Source: Lachnospiraceae bacterium (lineage in GTDB: Bacteria > Bacillota > Clostridia > Lachnospirales > Lachnospiraceae). From it: a stretch of DNA of 51,628 bases. The stretch lies in contig JAFYBJ010000039.1 in the NCBI GenBank assembly GCA_017540265.1, forward strand, positions 1 to 51,628, read 5' to 3'. This document shows positions 1 to 8,631 of the stretch, one piece after another. Position 1 is the stretch's first letter. Each line of letters begins with the position of its first letter. The notes below the pieces were generated by a model. It made no database searches and was not told where the DNA came from. It worked only from the letters and a program-made list of their open reading frames with translations. A program made the position numbers and the translations under genes.

Positions 1-37
1 ATAGTGCTCCTTTCTGCCTTGAGTTTGTGAGCACTAT
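1..37. other. Imperfectly placed stem-loop at window start
   Basis: Nine bases at 1-9 (ATAGTGCTC) are the exact reverse complement of 29-37, with a 19-base spacer. It could be the foot of a hairpin ending a gene to the left of the window. There is no clear T-run after it, so a terminator role is only a guess. Confidence 0.3.
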
Positions 38-64
38 TATAGCAGACCCTTCCCTCTGTGGGAC

Positions 65-236
65 TGTCCACAGTACGGGGGGTTGCAATTGAGGTACTGT
101 GGAACTGGAATGTCCACGGTTTGGGGGTTCTTGAAATCGGCACTGTCCACAGGTTGGGGATGTCACCTGAGATTGACTGTCCATGATATGGGGATGTGGT
201 GCCGACCTAACCAAAAGCCGTGTCCATTCTCTGGGG
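65..236 (+). repeat. Five degenerate direct repeats, TGTCCA-N4/5-GGGG type
   Basis: Five copies of a roughly 16-base motif lie in the same direction at 65-82, 111-127, 144-159, 178-193 and 221-236. Each starts TGTCCA(C/T) and ends in a run of G. The start-to-start spacing is irregular (46, 33, 34, 43). Multiple same-sense repeats near a terminus starting with TG are typical of the ends of IS21-family and some other insertion sequences. No transposase lies to the right, so this would be a remnant or the edge of an element outside the window. The first copy also forms a perfect 10-base hairpin, 67-76 with 94-103. The identification as an element end is inference. Confidence 0.45.
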
Positions 237-271
237 TATAGTTTAAAAGAATCCTGAATATTTTTGAAATA

Positions 272-694
272 TTGATATGTATAGTTTTGGCTTATCTTGA
301 TGTGTGGAACTGGAAGATGTTCTACAGAGATGATTTTGCCGTTAGTGCGGCGTTTGTTCATATTCCGGCGCTGATCGCATATGGGGTTCTGGTGATCATT
401 CTGGCAAAAAAATTATTCACAACACAAAAGCTGCAGTCGGGAAAGCCGGGCATAAAAACGTATTTTAAAATCATATGTGTTTTTATTATTCTTGTAATGA
501 TATTTTTTGCGGCATCTGTTTTCTGTGGAATGGAAGGTGCTTCACCGGTAGATCTGCGGGAGTTTACGGATAATGAGCTTAATGTGTATTATCTGAAGGA
601 AAGTGTAAAAAGCTTTGGTGGTGCCGCATACGTCATATGGCCGTTTATGGCAGCTGCCATAGGGATTGCAGAAGCCCTGATGCAAAACGGATGA
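272..694 (+). CDS. Small hydrophobic membrane protein, possibly 5'-truncated
   Basis: A 140-residue protein I do not recognise. Hydrophobic stretches at about residues 1-10, 25-47, 65-86 and 117-136 suggest three or four membrane segments. The start taken here is TTG with no visible ribosome site. The frame is open upstream only to 242, directly after the repeat array at 65-236. The protein also opens abruptly inside a hydrophobic segment. Together these suggest that the original 5' end was lost when the repeat-bearing sequence arrived. It lies 7 bases before the U32-like gene at 702, so the two may be co-transcribed. Function unknown; it may be a pseudogene. Confidence 0.45.
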   Translation: MICIVLAYLDVWNWKMFYRDDFAVSAAFVHIPALIAYGVLVIILAKKLFTTQKLQSGKPGIKTYFKIICVFIILVMIFFAASVFCGMEGASPVDLREFTDNELNVYYLKESVKSFGGAAYVIWPFMAAAIGIAEALMQNG

Positions 695-701
695 AACTGA
701 A

Positions 702-1595
702 ATGAAGATATATTATCACCTCCCGGGTCTGTTTGAATTTTATGAACTGTACAGATTATTCCTTCCGCTTTTTTATAAGCGAAGGGAATACTTTTATGAT
801 GAATGTGAGATAGGATCCATATACGGAGCGCCTGCGGACTGTATATGGGGAGGAGGCCGCACGGGATGCGGAGATGAAGATCCGCATAAGGTTGCGGAGC
901 TTATGAGGGAATACGGAATCTCTTCACGTCTTACTTTCAGTAATTCGCTGATAAGTAAAGTTCATCTTTTAGATAAGAAATGTAATTCATTATGCGCATT
1001 GTTTGAAAAGAACGGCCCGGTTCCCAACGGAGTGATCATATATTCGGATATACTGCTGGAATATATCAATAAGAATTATCCGGGTTTTTATTTTGTTTCC
1101 TCAACCACAAAAGTTCTTATGGATTTTAAAAGCTTTGAAGAAGAGCTTAAACGTAAAGAATATCGTTATGTTGTGCCGGATTTCAGGCTGAATAAAAGCT
1201 TTGCCGGATTAAAGAATCTGTCTGAAACATTTAAGCAGAAAGTGGAATTTCTTTGCAACGAATGCTGTTCTTATGATTGTTATGACAGGAAAAACTGTTA
1301 TGAAAATGTAAGCAGGAAATGTCTGGGTGAAGATTGTGAAGATCATATCTGTGTTTCGCCCACGGCAGAAAGAGGGTATCGTTTTTCAGATGCCATGAAG
1401 AATCCGGGATTTATCGGGATAGAAGATATACGTAATTTTTATATGCCCGAAGGATTCAGACATTTTAAGATCGAAGGCCGGAGTCTGGGCAGCGCGGTAG
1501 TTCTGGAGTTTTTGCTTTATTATATGACCAAACCGGAATATCAGTTAAAAGTACGGGAAGAAATATATCTGGACAGTAATCTGGATCTGTTTTGA
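702..1595 (+). CDS. U32-peptidase-like protein with Cys-rich (probable Fe-S) cluster
   Basis: A 297-residue soluble protein. Residues 185-217 hold eight cysteines (C185, C188, C189, C193, C199, C207, C212, C217), and residues 255-260 read FKIEGR. The same FKIEGR motif follows the Cys cluster in the clear U32-family protein at 47855-50053 of this window. U32 proteins (RlhA, TrhP, UbiU/V) are TIM-barrel, 4Fe-4S proteins used in hydroxylation chemistry on RNA or quinones. I therefore infer a divergent U32-like Fe-S protein, although the spacing and number of cysteines differ from the canonical four. The substrate is unknown. It begins at ATG 702 without a strong ribosome site and may be translationally linked to the preceding gene. 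Confidence 0.5.
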   Translation: MKIYYHLPGLFEFYELYRLFLPLFYKRREYFYDECEIGSIYGAPADCIWGGGRTGCGDEDPHKVAELMREYGISSRLTFSNSLISKVHLLDKKCNSLCALFEKNGPVPNGVIIYSDILLEYINKNYPGFYFVSSTTKVLMDFKSFEEELKRKEYRYVVPDFRLNKSFAGLKNLSETFKQKVEFLCNECCSYDCYDRKNCYENVSRKCLGEDCEDHICVSPTAERGYRFSDAMKNPGFIGIEDIRNFYMPEGFRHFKIEGRSLGSAVVLEFLLYYMTKPEYQLKVREEIYLDSNLDLF

Positions 1596-1627
1596 TCATA
1601 TACGGTATTTTGCTTTAAAGGTTCTAC

Positions 1628-1656
1628 TTGAAATGCTTTTTAACAAATGCTATCAT
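1628..1656 (+). promoter_or_regulatory. Sigma-A-type promoter for rho
   Basis: TTGAAA at 1628-1633 and TATCAT at 1651-1656 are separated by 17 bases. This leaves a leader of about 105 bases before the rho start at 1768. Long rho leaders are often autoregulated by Rho itself in other bacteria; no specific element is identified here. Confidence 0.5.
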
Positions 1657-1767
1657 ATAGAAGTTATTTGCAGACAGATCATTTTTTTCCCAGGTTATAA
1701 AAACATGTATATACGAAAACTTCAAAAGGCAGGAAGTTTTCATTTGAGCAAAAAGGAGAATATCATT

Positions 1768-3210
1768 ATGGCGGTCAATATGAGAGAAAGGTATGAGACG
1801 ATAGCGCTTGCCGATCTTAAGGAGATGGCAAAGAATCGCGGGATCAAAGGTGTCTCAACAATGAAAAAGGCAGATATCATAGATGCAATGCTCATCAAGG
1901 ACAGGGATGATGAGAGGGAGCAGGCAGAGGCTGCAAAAGCTGCAAAGGCCGCCGAGGTAAAGCCTAAGGCAGCAAAACCTGCTGATGCGCAGCCGGCAGC
2001 GGCAAAACCCGCAGCAGCTCCTGCAGTAAAACCTGCGGCAAAAGCCGGAACGGTGGAGAATGATGAGGACAATAAGGAATTAGACAGCGGAGTGACCGTG
2101 AGGGGAATTCTCGAAGTAATGCCCGACGGCTTCGGTTTCATAAGAAGCGATAATTATCTGCCGGGTGAGAATGATATCTATGTTGCACCCAGCCAGATAA
2201 GACGTTTTTCCTTAAAGACAGGGGATATCATTACAGGTAATACCAGAATAAGGACACAGAATGAGAAATTCCAGGCTTTGCTCTATGTGAGCTCCGTAAA
2301 CGATCTTGGACCGGAGACTACTGCCACAAGATACAATTTTGAAAATATGACTCCTATCTTTCCTGATGAGAAGATAAGGCTTGAGTGTCCCGGTGCTCCG
2401 GTGTCCATGCGTATAATGGATCTTATAAGCCCTATAGGAAAGGGACAGAGAGGTCTTATAGTTTCCCAGCCTAAGGCAGGAAAGACCACTCTTCTTAAGG
2501 ATGTGGCAAAATCCATTAAGATATCAAATCCCGAGATACATATGATAATTCTGCTTATTGATGAGCGCCCTGAGGAAGTTACGGATATTAAGGAAACTGT
2601 CGGCGGGCCCGGAGTGGAAGTGATATATTCAACCTTTGATGAAACTGCAGAGCATCATAAGAGAGTTGCCGAGATGGTGATCGAAAGAGCAAGACGTCTT
2701 GTGGAATACAGAAAGGACGTTATCATACTTCTTGATTCCATTACCAGACTCACCAGGGCTTACAACCAGGTGGTGCCGCCTTCGGGACGTACACTTTCCG
2801 GTGGTCTTGATCCTGCAGCGCTTCATCCGCCCAAGAGATTTTTCGGTGCGGCAAGAAACATGAGAGAAGGCGGAAGCCTTACCATACTTGCTACGGCTCT
2901 CGTTGAGACCGGAAGCAAGATGGATGATGTAGTATACGAGGAATTCAAGGGTACCGGTAATATGGAGCTTGTGCTTAACAGAAAGCTTTCCGAGCGCCGT
3001 ATCTTCCCTGCCATCGATATACCAAAATCCAGCACCAGACGTGAGGATCTCCTTCTTTCAAATGAGGAGATGGAGGCTATAACAAATATCAGGCGCGCCG
3101 TAAACGGTACCCATCCCGATGAAGTGGTGGACAAGGTAATAGACATGTTCGCTCGCACACCCAATAACAGGGAGCTTGTGGGACAGATAATGAAAACAAG
3201 GCTCTATTAA
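1768..3210 (+). CDS. rho: Transcription termination factor Rho
   Basis: A 480-residue Rho helicase, an RNA-dependent hexameric ATPase that ends transcription. The N-terminal Rho_N helix-turn region (about 5-40) is followed by an Ala/Lys/Pro-rich low-complexity linker (about 51-95). Next come the cold-shock-like RNA-binding domain with GFGFIR (about 110-190) and the RecA-type ATPase domain with the Walker A SQPKAGKTT near 233-241. Further on are the Walker B region IILLDSITR and the Q/R-loop segments. I chose ATG 1768 because AAGGAG lies 10 bases upstream; an upstream in-frame start at 1633 would add 45 residues unlike any Rho. Rho followed by rpmE is the usual Firmicutes order. The linker is longer than in E. 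coli Rho. Confidence 0.97.
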   Translation: MAVNMRERYETIALADLKEMAKNRGIKGVSTMKKADIIDAMLIKDRDDEREQAEAAKAAKAAEVKPKAAKPADAQPAAAKPAAAPAVKPAAKAGTVENDEDNKELDSGVTVRGILEVMPDGFGFIRSDNYLPGENDIYVAPSQIRRFSLKTGDIITGNTRIRTQNEKFQALLYVSSVNDLGPETTATRYNFENMTPIFPDEKIRLECPGAPVSMRIMDLISPIGKGQRGLIVSQPKAGKTTLLKDVAKSIKISNPEIHMIILLIDERPEEVTDIKETVGGPGVEVIYSTFDETAEHHKRVAEMVIERARRLVEYRKDVIILLDSITRLTRAYNQVVPPSGRTLSGGLDPAALHPPKRFFGAARNMREGGSLTILATALVETGSKMDDVVYEEFKGTGNMELVLNRKLSERRIFPAIDIPKSSTRREDLLLSNEEMEAITNIRRAVNGTHPDEVVDKVIDMFARTPNNRELVGQIMKTRLY

Positions 3211-3218
3211 ATTACCCC

Positions 3219-3247
3219 TTGCCTGAAGTTTAAGGCTGTGGTAGAAT
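3219..3247 (+). promoter_or_regulatory. Promoter for rpmE operon
   Basis: TTGCCT at 3219-3224 and TAGAAT at 3242-3247 with a 17-base spacer lie directly after the rho stop. This leaves a leader of about 165 bases before rpmE (3418). The leader contains short inverted segments (for example CCTG/CAGG around 3339-3355) that could bind a ribosomal protein, but no known leader motif is recognisable. Confidence 0.45.
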
Positions 3248-3417
3248 AATGAGGCTGTTTTCCTGAAGGCTTTTCCGTAAGGATCCTTTAAGGAGCAGTG
3301 GTTACAAACGGGACGCGTATACAGGCGCACAGGACGACCTGTAAGACGTGCAGGAAGCTCTGTAAGATTAAAACAGATAAAAAAGAAAAAGAGCTTCAGA
3401 TTTTTTCGGAGGAAGAA

Positions 3418-3624
3418 ATGAGAGAAGGAATACATCCTGAGTACTATCAGGCAACAGTTACCTGCAACTGCGGCAACACATTCGTTACAGGTTCCACAAA
3501 CCAGGAGATACACGTCGAGATCTGTTCGAAGTGCCATCCTTTCTACACCGGTCAGCAGAAGGCTGTAAGCGCAAGAGGCCGCGTAGATAAGTTTAATAAG
3601 AAATACGGCATCAAGGCAGAATAG
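3418..3624 (+). CDS. rpmE: 50S ribosomal protein L31, zinc-binding form
   Basis: A 68-residue L31, bridging the ribosomal subunits. Four cysteines at positions 16, 18, 36 and 39 (CNC and CSKC) make this the zinc-containing C+ form, which in Bacillus is replaced by a zinc-free paralogue under zinc limitation. The start at 3418 has GGAGGAAG just upstream. The same frame is open to 3298, but that part does not resemble L31. Placement directly downstream of rho is common in Firmicutes. Confidence 0.96.
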   Translation: MREGIHPEYYQATVTCNCGNTFVTGSTNQEIHVEICSKCHPFYTGQQKAVSARGRVDKFNKKYGIKAE

Positions 3625-3642
3625 AAGATCTAAAAAGTGTAG

Positions 3643-3683
3643 AACAGGGCTGAGGCACATAAAGTGTCCCCGGTCCTGTTTTG
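3643..3683 (+). terminator. Imperfect hairpin terminator after rpmE
   Basis: AACAGG (3643-3648) pairs with CCTGTT (3675-3680), and the inner GGCAC/GTGTC segments extend the stem with mismatches. A T-rich stretch follows. It probably ends or attenuates the rpmE transcript before the DUF1385 gene. Confidence 0.55.
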
Positions 3684-3718
3684 TTATTATTAATCGGAAA
3701 TATCTGCAGGGAAAAAAT

Positions 3719-4690
3719 ATGGCAGAAAGTAATGCAAAGAAAAACAGAATATATTCGGGTATAGGCGGTCAGGCTGTGCTTGAAGGCGTTATGATGAAGA
3801 ATAAAGATAATTACGCTGTTGCTGTGAGAAAACCTGACGGTACGGTACATGTGGAGAAAAAGAAGCTTTCCTATGATACCAAAAGTCTTTCCAGACGTAT
3901 TCCCTTTGTAAGGGGGATAGTTAATTTTATTGACTCTTTAAGTCTGGGAATGGATATTCTTTCCTATTCTTCGAATTTTATGGATGAAGCGGAAGAAGAG
4001 GACGGAGTTCTTGATAAGCTTTTTAAAAAGCTGTTTGGAAAGCATGCGGAATCTATTGCCATGGGGCTTACCATGGTTTCAAGCATACTTATAGCTGTCC
4101 TGCTTTTTATGTTTATTCCCTATGCCGCATCTGAGCTGCTGTCGCGTTATATTAAAAATGAAATTGCGGTACTTCTCATAGAGGGAGCGCTCAGGCTGTC
4201 CGTATTTCTGATCTATGTGGCTGCCATAGCCCTTGCAAAAGACATAAAACGCCTGTATCAATATCACGGAGCAGAACATAAATGCATAAACTGCATTGAG
4301 CAGGGAAAATCACTTGATGTGAAAAATGTAAGGGAAAGCTCCCGTTATCATAAACGCTGCGGTACCAGTTTTATGCTGCTCATAGTAGTCATAAGCATTA
4401 TCCTGTGTTTTTTTATAAGGAGTGACAGCAGGCTTGTAATGATGGCATACAGGCTTTTGCTGATACCTGTTGTTGCCGGTATCGCGTATGAGATATTAAG
4501 ACTTGCGGGCACAAGGGAAAGTATGATACTTGATATCATTTCCGCGCCGGGGCTTTGCCTGCAGCGTATTACAACAAAAGAACAGGATGATGAGATGATA
4601 GAAGTAGCTATCGCATCCGTGGAAGCTGTATTTGACTGGCGTGAGTTCAAAGCGGAAAATTTCCCGGGCTCAGAGAGATCAGATCCCTGA
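3719..4690 (+). CDS. DUF1385 family membrane protein
   Basis: A 323-residue DUF1385 protein. The family signature GGQAVLEGVMM is at residues 16-26, YHGAEHK at 182-188 and RCGTSF at 213-218. Hydrophobic segments at about 115-138, 152-172, 217-233 and 240-260 indicate four membrane spans. The molecular function of the family is unknown. In clostridia it sits next to prmC and prfA, as here, where it starts the prmC-prfA-sortase run (23 bases before prmC). The conserved Cys and His residues suggest metal binding or catalysis, but that is speculation. Confidence 0.9.
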   Translation: MAESNAKKNRIYSGIGGQAVLEGVMMKNKDNYAVAVRKPDGTVHVEKKKLSYDTKSLSRRIPFVRGIVNFIDSLSLGMDILSYSSNFMDEAEEEDGVLDKLFKKLFGKHAESIAMGLTMVSSILIAVLLFMFIPYAASELLSRYIKNEIAVLLIEGALRLSVFLIYVAAIALAKDIKRLYQYHGAEHKCINCIEQGKSLDVKNVRESSRYHKRCGTSFMLLIVVISIILCFFIRSDSRLVMMAYRLLLIPVVAGIAYEILRLAGTRESMILDIISAPGLCLQRITTKEQDDEMIEVAIASVEAVFDWREFKAENFPGSERSDP

Positions 4691-4713
4691 ATTCTCTTCG
4701 TTGAGGTCAAAGA

Positions 4714-5547
4714 ATGACATATTTTGAAGCATATGCTGAACTAAAAGAAAAGCTGAAAAATAAAGGAATAGAGGAAGCGGCAAATGATGCAGAGCTTTTG
4801 CTCATGCATATATGCAAAACCGGAAGAAATGAAAAGTTTATGCATCCGGACAGGCTGCTTACCCAAAGGGAAGAAGAGCTTTTTAATGAATATTCCTTAA
4901 GACGGGAAAAAAGAGAACCGGTAAGCCAGATACTTGGAAGATCATCTTTTATGGGCTTTGATATTCAGGTTTCAAAGGATGTGCTGACTCCAAGAGCAGA
5001 TACCGAGATACTTGTTGAAGAGGTGCTTAAGGATCATGGGAGTAAGGAAGCTCTTAATATACTGGATATATGCACGGGAACAGGCTGCATACTGTTAAGC
5101 CTTCTAAAGCTTTTAAAAAGTGCAAAAGGCACCGGAGCGGATATATCCGGTGAAGCCTTAGCTGTCGCTGAAAAAAACAATAAAGAACTGGATGCAGGCG
5201 CCTCTTTCCTTCGTTCGGATCTTTTTGAAAATATAAGGGGGACGTATGATATCATTGTCAGCAATCCGCCGTATATTAAGAGTGACGAGATTGAGAAACT
5301 CATGCCGGAAGTCAGAGAATATGAGCCTCATATTGCGTTAGATGGCGGCACAGACGGCATGGCTTTTTATAAAAGGATAATAAAAGCTGCTCCTGCATTT
5401 TTAAACAGTGGCGGGTATATCTATTTGGAAACCGGCTATGATGAAGCAACAGAAGTAAGCGAACTTCTTAAAACTGCGGAGTTTAAGGAAATAAAGACGA
5501 TCAAAGATTACGGCGGCAATGACCGTGTGGTGAAAGGACATATCTGA
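4714..5547 (+). CDS. prmC: Release factor glutamine methyltransferase PrmC (HemK)
   Basis: A 277-residue SAM-dependent enzyme that methylates the glutamine of the GGQ motif in release factors. It has an N-terminal helical domain (about 1-80), the SAM-binding DICTGTGC at 118-125 and the substrate-glutamine motif NPPY at 184-187. Its stop overlaps the start of prfA, its protein substrate, by one base (TGATG), so the enzyme and target are translationally coupled. Length and motifs are normal for the family. Confidence 0.96.
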   Translation: MTYFEAYAELKEKLKNKGIEEAANDAELLLMHICKTGRNEKFMHPDRLLTQREEELFNEYSLRREKREPVSQILGRSSFMGFDIQVSKDVLTPRADTEILVEEVLKDHGSKEALNILDICTGTGCILLSLLKLLKSAKGTGADISGEALAVAEKNNKELDAGASFLRSDLFENIRGTYDIIVSNPPYIKSDEIEKLMPEVREYEPHIALDGGTDGMAFYKRIIKAAPAFLNSGGYIYLETGYDEATEVSELLKTAEFKEIKTIKDYGGNDRVVKGHI

Positions 5548-6629
5548 TGCTTGACATGGATGAAAAACTGGAAGCAATACTCAGGCGCAATGAGGAAATT
5601 TTAAACGAGCTTTCCGAGCCCGGCCTTGACAGTGACAGGCTTACAAAGCTTATGAAGGAACAGAGTGAGCTTGCTCCGGTTTCGGCGGCATATTCCGAAT
5701 ATAAAAAATGTGTATCCGATAACGCGGATGCGCTTTCTATGCTTGAAGATGAGAAGGATCCCGATATGAGGAGCATGCTTAAAGAGGAGCTTGCTTCCTC
5801 AAAGGAAAGGATGGAGCGTCTTGAAGCTGAGCTTAAGATACTCTTACTTCCGAAGGATCCCAATGATGATAAAAACGTGGTGGTAGAGATAAGAGCCGGC
5901 GCGGGCGGCGATGAGGCTGCTCTTTTTGCGGCTGAGCTTTACCGCATGTATGTGCATTATTCCGAGAGCAGGCATTGGAAGGTGGAGCTTGTAAATGCTG
6001 ATGAAACGGGTATCGGAGGCATGAAGGAAGCTGAGTTTACGGTTTCGGGCAAGGGTGCTTATTCTGTACTTAAATACGAAAGCGGAGTTCACCGCGTGCA
6101 GCGCGTGCCGGAGACGGAGAGCGGCGGACGCATACATACTTCAACAGCTACGGTGGCAGTCATGCCGGAAGCTGAAGAAGTGGATGTACATATAGACGAA
6201 AAGGATATAAGGATAGATGTGATGAGGGCTTCGGGAAACGGCGGACAGTGCGTAAATACCACCGATTCGGCAGTCCGTCTCACACATTATCCCACAGGTA
6301 TCGTAATTTATTCCCAGACGGAAAAGAGTCAGATACAGAACAGGGATAAGGCCTTTGCACTTCTTCGCGCAAAGCTTTATGATCTGGAATGCAAAAAAGC
6401 CCATGATGCTGAGGCAGATCTGAGAAGAAGCCAGATAGGGACGGGAGACAGGTCGGAAAAAGTCAGAACCTATAATTTCCCGCAGGGAAGGGTTACGGAT
6501 CACAGGATAAAACTTACGCTGTATAAGATAGAGCAGATAATGAACGGCGATCTGCAGGAGCTGATCGACAGTCTCCAGACCGCAGACCAGGCCGCAAAGC
6601 TTGCAAAAATGTCGGAAGAAACCGTTTAA
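5547..6629 (+). CDS. prfA: Peptide chain release factor 1
   Basis: A 360-residue class I release factor that reads UAA and UAG. The stop-codon recognition tripeptide is PET (188-190), the PxT form that defines RF1 rather than RF2. The peptidyl-hydrolysis motif GGQ is at 232-234. The codon-recognition, GGQ and tail domains are all present. Start ATG overlaps the prmC stop, and the downstream sortase gene begins 9 bases after its stop, so all are likely in one transcript. Confidence 0.97.
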   Translation: MLDMDEKLEAILRRNEEILNELSEPGLDSDRLTKLMKEQSELAPVSAAYSEYKKCVSDNADALSMLEDEKDPDMRSMLKEELASSKERMERLEAELKILLLPKDPNDDKNVVVEIRAGAGGDEAALFAAELYRMYVHYSESRHWKVELVNADETGIGGMKEAEFTVSGKGAYSVLKYESGVHRVQRVPETESGGRIHTSTATVAVMPEAEEVDVHIDEKDIRIDVMRASGNGGQCVNTTDSAVRLTHYPTGIVIYSQTEKSQIQNRDKAFALLRAKLYDLECKKAHDAEADLRRSQIGTGDRSEKVRTYNFPQGRVTDHRIKLTLYKIEQIMNGDLQELIDSLQTADQAAKLAKMSEETV

Positions 6630-6638
6630 GGAGGCTGT

Positions 6639-7673
6639 TTGAACGAAGAAGAGAAAATGAACGATATACCTGAAAGGGAAAAACAATTCGACGAGGATTG
6701 GGAAAAGGCAACCGCGGATGCAGTCTTAGATAAGGATACTCATAAAATTGAGGAAATTGAAGCCGGAATAAGAAAAAGGTCAAAGCTTTCTTATATACGT
6801 GATACCTTATCTGTTGTATGCATTGTTGGTTTGTTCTGCGCTGCTTTTATTTTCTTTAAGCACAGCCATGATTCCTATGTTAGCAGAAAAGAAAATGAAG
6901 ACCTTAAGGCTCTTGTTGAAGCGGCAAGGGAAAACATTTCCGGGGATGAAGTTCCGGAAGAAGAGGGGCTTACGGATGAGCAAAAAGAACTTTTGGCAGG
7001 CCTTGATCTTTCTATAAACCGTATTCCGGATATAATCAGTCTTTCTTCAAACCCGCATATACTTCCCGAATACAGGGAAATATATGAGAAGAACAATGAT
7101 GTGGCAGGGTGGCTTAAGATAGACGGCACCATCATAGATTACCCCGTTCTGCAGAGAAAGGAAGACGAGGAATTTTATATACATCATGATTTCTACGGGC
7201 GTAAAAGCGCCAACGGATGTCTGGTGATGGATTCGGATTCCGAGGCGGGTATAGGAAGAAAAGCGGATTCATACATAAACGGTACACCACCTTCCACAAA
7301 TATCATTATACACGGTCATCATCTGATCGTAAAAGAAATGTTTGCGGATCTGGTAAAATATGAGAAAAAATCTTACGGTCTGGAACATCATCTCATCTGT
7401 TTTGATTCCCTGTATGAAAGAAGGGAATATGAACTGATAAGTGCCTTTTATTCAAAGGTATATGAAAAGGATGAGGACGTATTTAAGTATTACAATTTTT
7501 TCAATGCAGAAAACGAAGAGGAATTCGATGATTTTTATAAGAATATAAAAAAGCTTTCACTTTATGATACCGGAGTGGAAGCATCCTTCGGGGATGAATT
7601 CATCACGCTTTCAACCTGCGCTTATCATACGGAAAACGGGCGATTTGTGGTTGTGGGAAAGAGAGTAAAGTGA
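6639..7673 (+). CDS. Class B-type sortase
   Basis: A 344-residue cysteine transpeptidase that anchors surface proteins or builds pili. A cytoplasmic N-terminal tail (1-50) is followed by one membrane span (about 55-74) and an extracellular catalytic domain. The active-site His is in HGHH (H227), Cys in TLSTC (C327) and Arg in NGRF (R335), with the usual class B spacing. Start TTG 6639 is preferred because AAGGAGG ends 4 bases before it; ATG 6657 lacks a close ribosome site. No LPxTG or NPxTG substrate is found in the window, so its target is elsewhere. The unusually long acidic cytoplasmic tail is notable. It is the last gene of the prfA run. Confidence 0.92.
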   Translation: MNEEEKMNDIPEREKQFDEDWEKATADAVLDKDTHKIEEIEAGIRKRSKLSYIRDTLSVVCIVGLFCAAFIFFKHSHDSYVSRKENEDLKALVEAARENISGDEVPEEEGLTDEQKELLAGLDLSINRIPDIISLSSNPHILPEYREIYEKNNDVAGWLKIDGTIIDYPVLQRKEDEEFYIHHDFYGRKSANGCLVMDSDSEAGIGRKADSYINGTPPSTNIIIHGHHLIVKEMFADLVKYEKKSYGLEHHLICFDSLYERREYELISAFYSKVYEKDEDVFKYYNFFNAENEEEFDDFYKNIKKLSLYDTGVEASFGDEFITLSTCAYHTENGRFVVVGKRVK

Positions 7674-8630
7674 TCAGAGCCTGTTTAAGGGTATGCCATA
7701 GGGATTTAATGCATCCCTGTGGCTTTTTTTGATGAGCTGCCTGTATTCAAGAGGTGTAAGAGCAGTACGGCTTTTGAATATGCGGTTAAAATAGCTGGGC
7801 GAGGCAAAGCCTGTCTGGGCGGAAAGCTTTTGCATGGACAGGGCTGTCTTGCTTTTCTGCAGACGTGATGCCGCTTCGTGTATCCTTATATCCTGAAGAT
7901 AGTCAAAGGGGGATATTGAGGTGCAGCGCTTAAAGCATCGACAGCATTCACTGCGGCTTACATTTACAGAGGCGGCAATATCTTCAAGAGTGAGCTTTTT
8001 CCTCAGATTTTTTTTCATAAAGCTCATCATATCTATACTTCTTTTTTCATCCGTAAGAAGCGAGGAGGCTTTGAGAGGATCCGAAGGAATACCTGCCTTT
8101 AAGCTTAAAAGCAACATCCAGAGCTCACATAAAAGGCTCTTTGTCTTAAGCTCGTATCCGTAAGCTCTTCCCAGGTTCTCATCAAGAAGTTCCTTAAGAT
8201 ATGAAAGTATGCGTATGCCGTTTTCCTCTCCGGAATTCAGTCTGATAAAAGGAAGGGCAGGATCATCTTTTAAAGGCTTCATATATTTTACGGAAAGAAA
8301 AGAATTTTCATCCTCAAAGAGATATGAGGTGTCGAAGAGTACGGATAACATCACGCAGGAATCCGTGACGGTACTGCTTTCTATGGAGTGGATGCGTTCA
8401 GAATTAATGAAAAGACCGTCACCTGAAGAAAGAATAAAGCTTTCACCTGATATAAAAACGCGAGCGCTTCCTTCACGTATAAAAAGAAGCTCGAGCTCGG
8501 GGTGGGAATGTGGAAGCACTTTATGCATATACATCCTGTCGGTGTCAATATAATAAACGCCGACAGGATAGCCGCTTAATTCTTCTCCGGCGGCAGGCTC
8601 ATTGCTTTCTTTATAATCTTCAAAGTTCAT
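7674..8630 (-). CDS. AraC family transcriptional regulator with cupin sensor
   Basis: A 318-residue regulator. The N-terminal half (about 20-120) has the cupin-type pattern (HSHPELELLFIREG, then a segment around SGDGLFINSERIHSIES) that binds small ligands such as sugars. The C-terminal 100 residues hold the two helix-turn-helix motifs of AraC, with the diagnostic ASPSYFNRIFK near the end. Its start is one base after the stop of the REC-GGDEF-EAL gene, so the two are almost certainly co-transcribed. Its stop codon abuts the sortase stop on the other strand. The regulated genes and ligand are unknown. Confidence 0.93.
   Translation of the reverse strand: MNFEDYKESNEPAAGEELSGYPVGVYYIDTDRMYMHKVLPHSHPELELLFIREGSARVFISGESFILSSGDGLFINSERIHSIESSTVTDSCVMLSVLFDTSYLFEDENSFLSVKYMKPLKDDPALPFIRLNSGEENGIRILSYLKELLDENLGRAYGYELKTKSLLCELWMLLLSLKAGIPSDPLKASSLLTDEKRSIDMMSFMKKNLRKKLTLEDIAASVNVSRSECCRCFKRCTSISPFDYLQDIRIHEAASRLQKSKTALSMQKLSAQTGFASPSYFNRIFKSRTALTPLEYRQLIKKSHRDALNPYGIPLNRL
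7695..7730 (+). terminator. Intrinsic terminator of the prfA-sortase operon
   Basis: An 11-base stem, 7695-7705 with 7713-7723 (one G-T pair), has a 7-base loop and seven T residues at 7724-7730. It begins 22 bases after the sortase stop. It lies wholly inside the 3' coding end of the convergent AraC gene, so both functions share the same bases. Confidence 0.85.
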
Positions 8631-8631
8631 A

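Noticed and set aside
65-236. CRISPR array
   Set aside because: The five copies are short, degenerate and irregularly spaced, with no constant 25-40-base repeat and no cas gene in the window.
1740-2141. Long minus-strand frame opposite the start of rho, and many similar shadows elsewhere
   Set aside because: These mirror the codon pattern of well-supported genes on the other strand, have no ribosome site and no recognisable domain.
3298-3417. N-terminal extension of L31 rich in Cys, Thr and Lys
   Set aside because: It lies upstream of the well-placed ATG 3418 with its ribosome site and has no similarity to L31.
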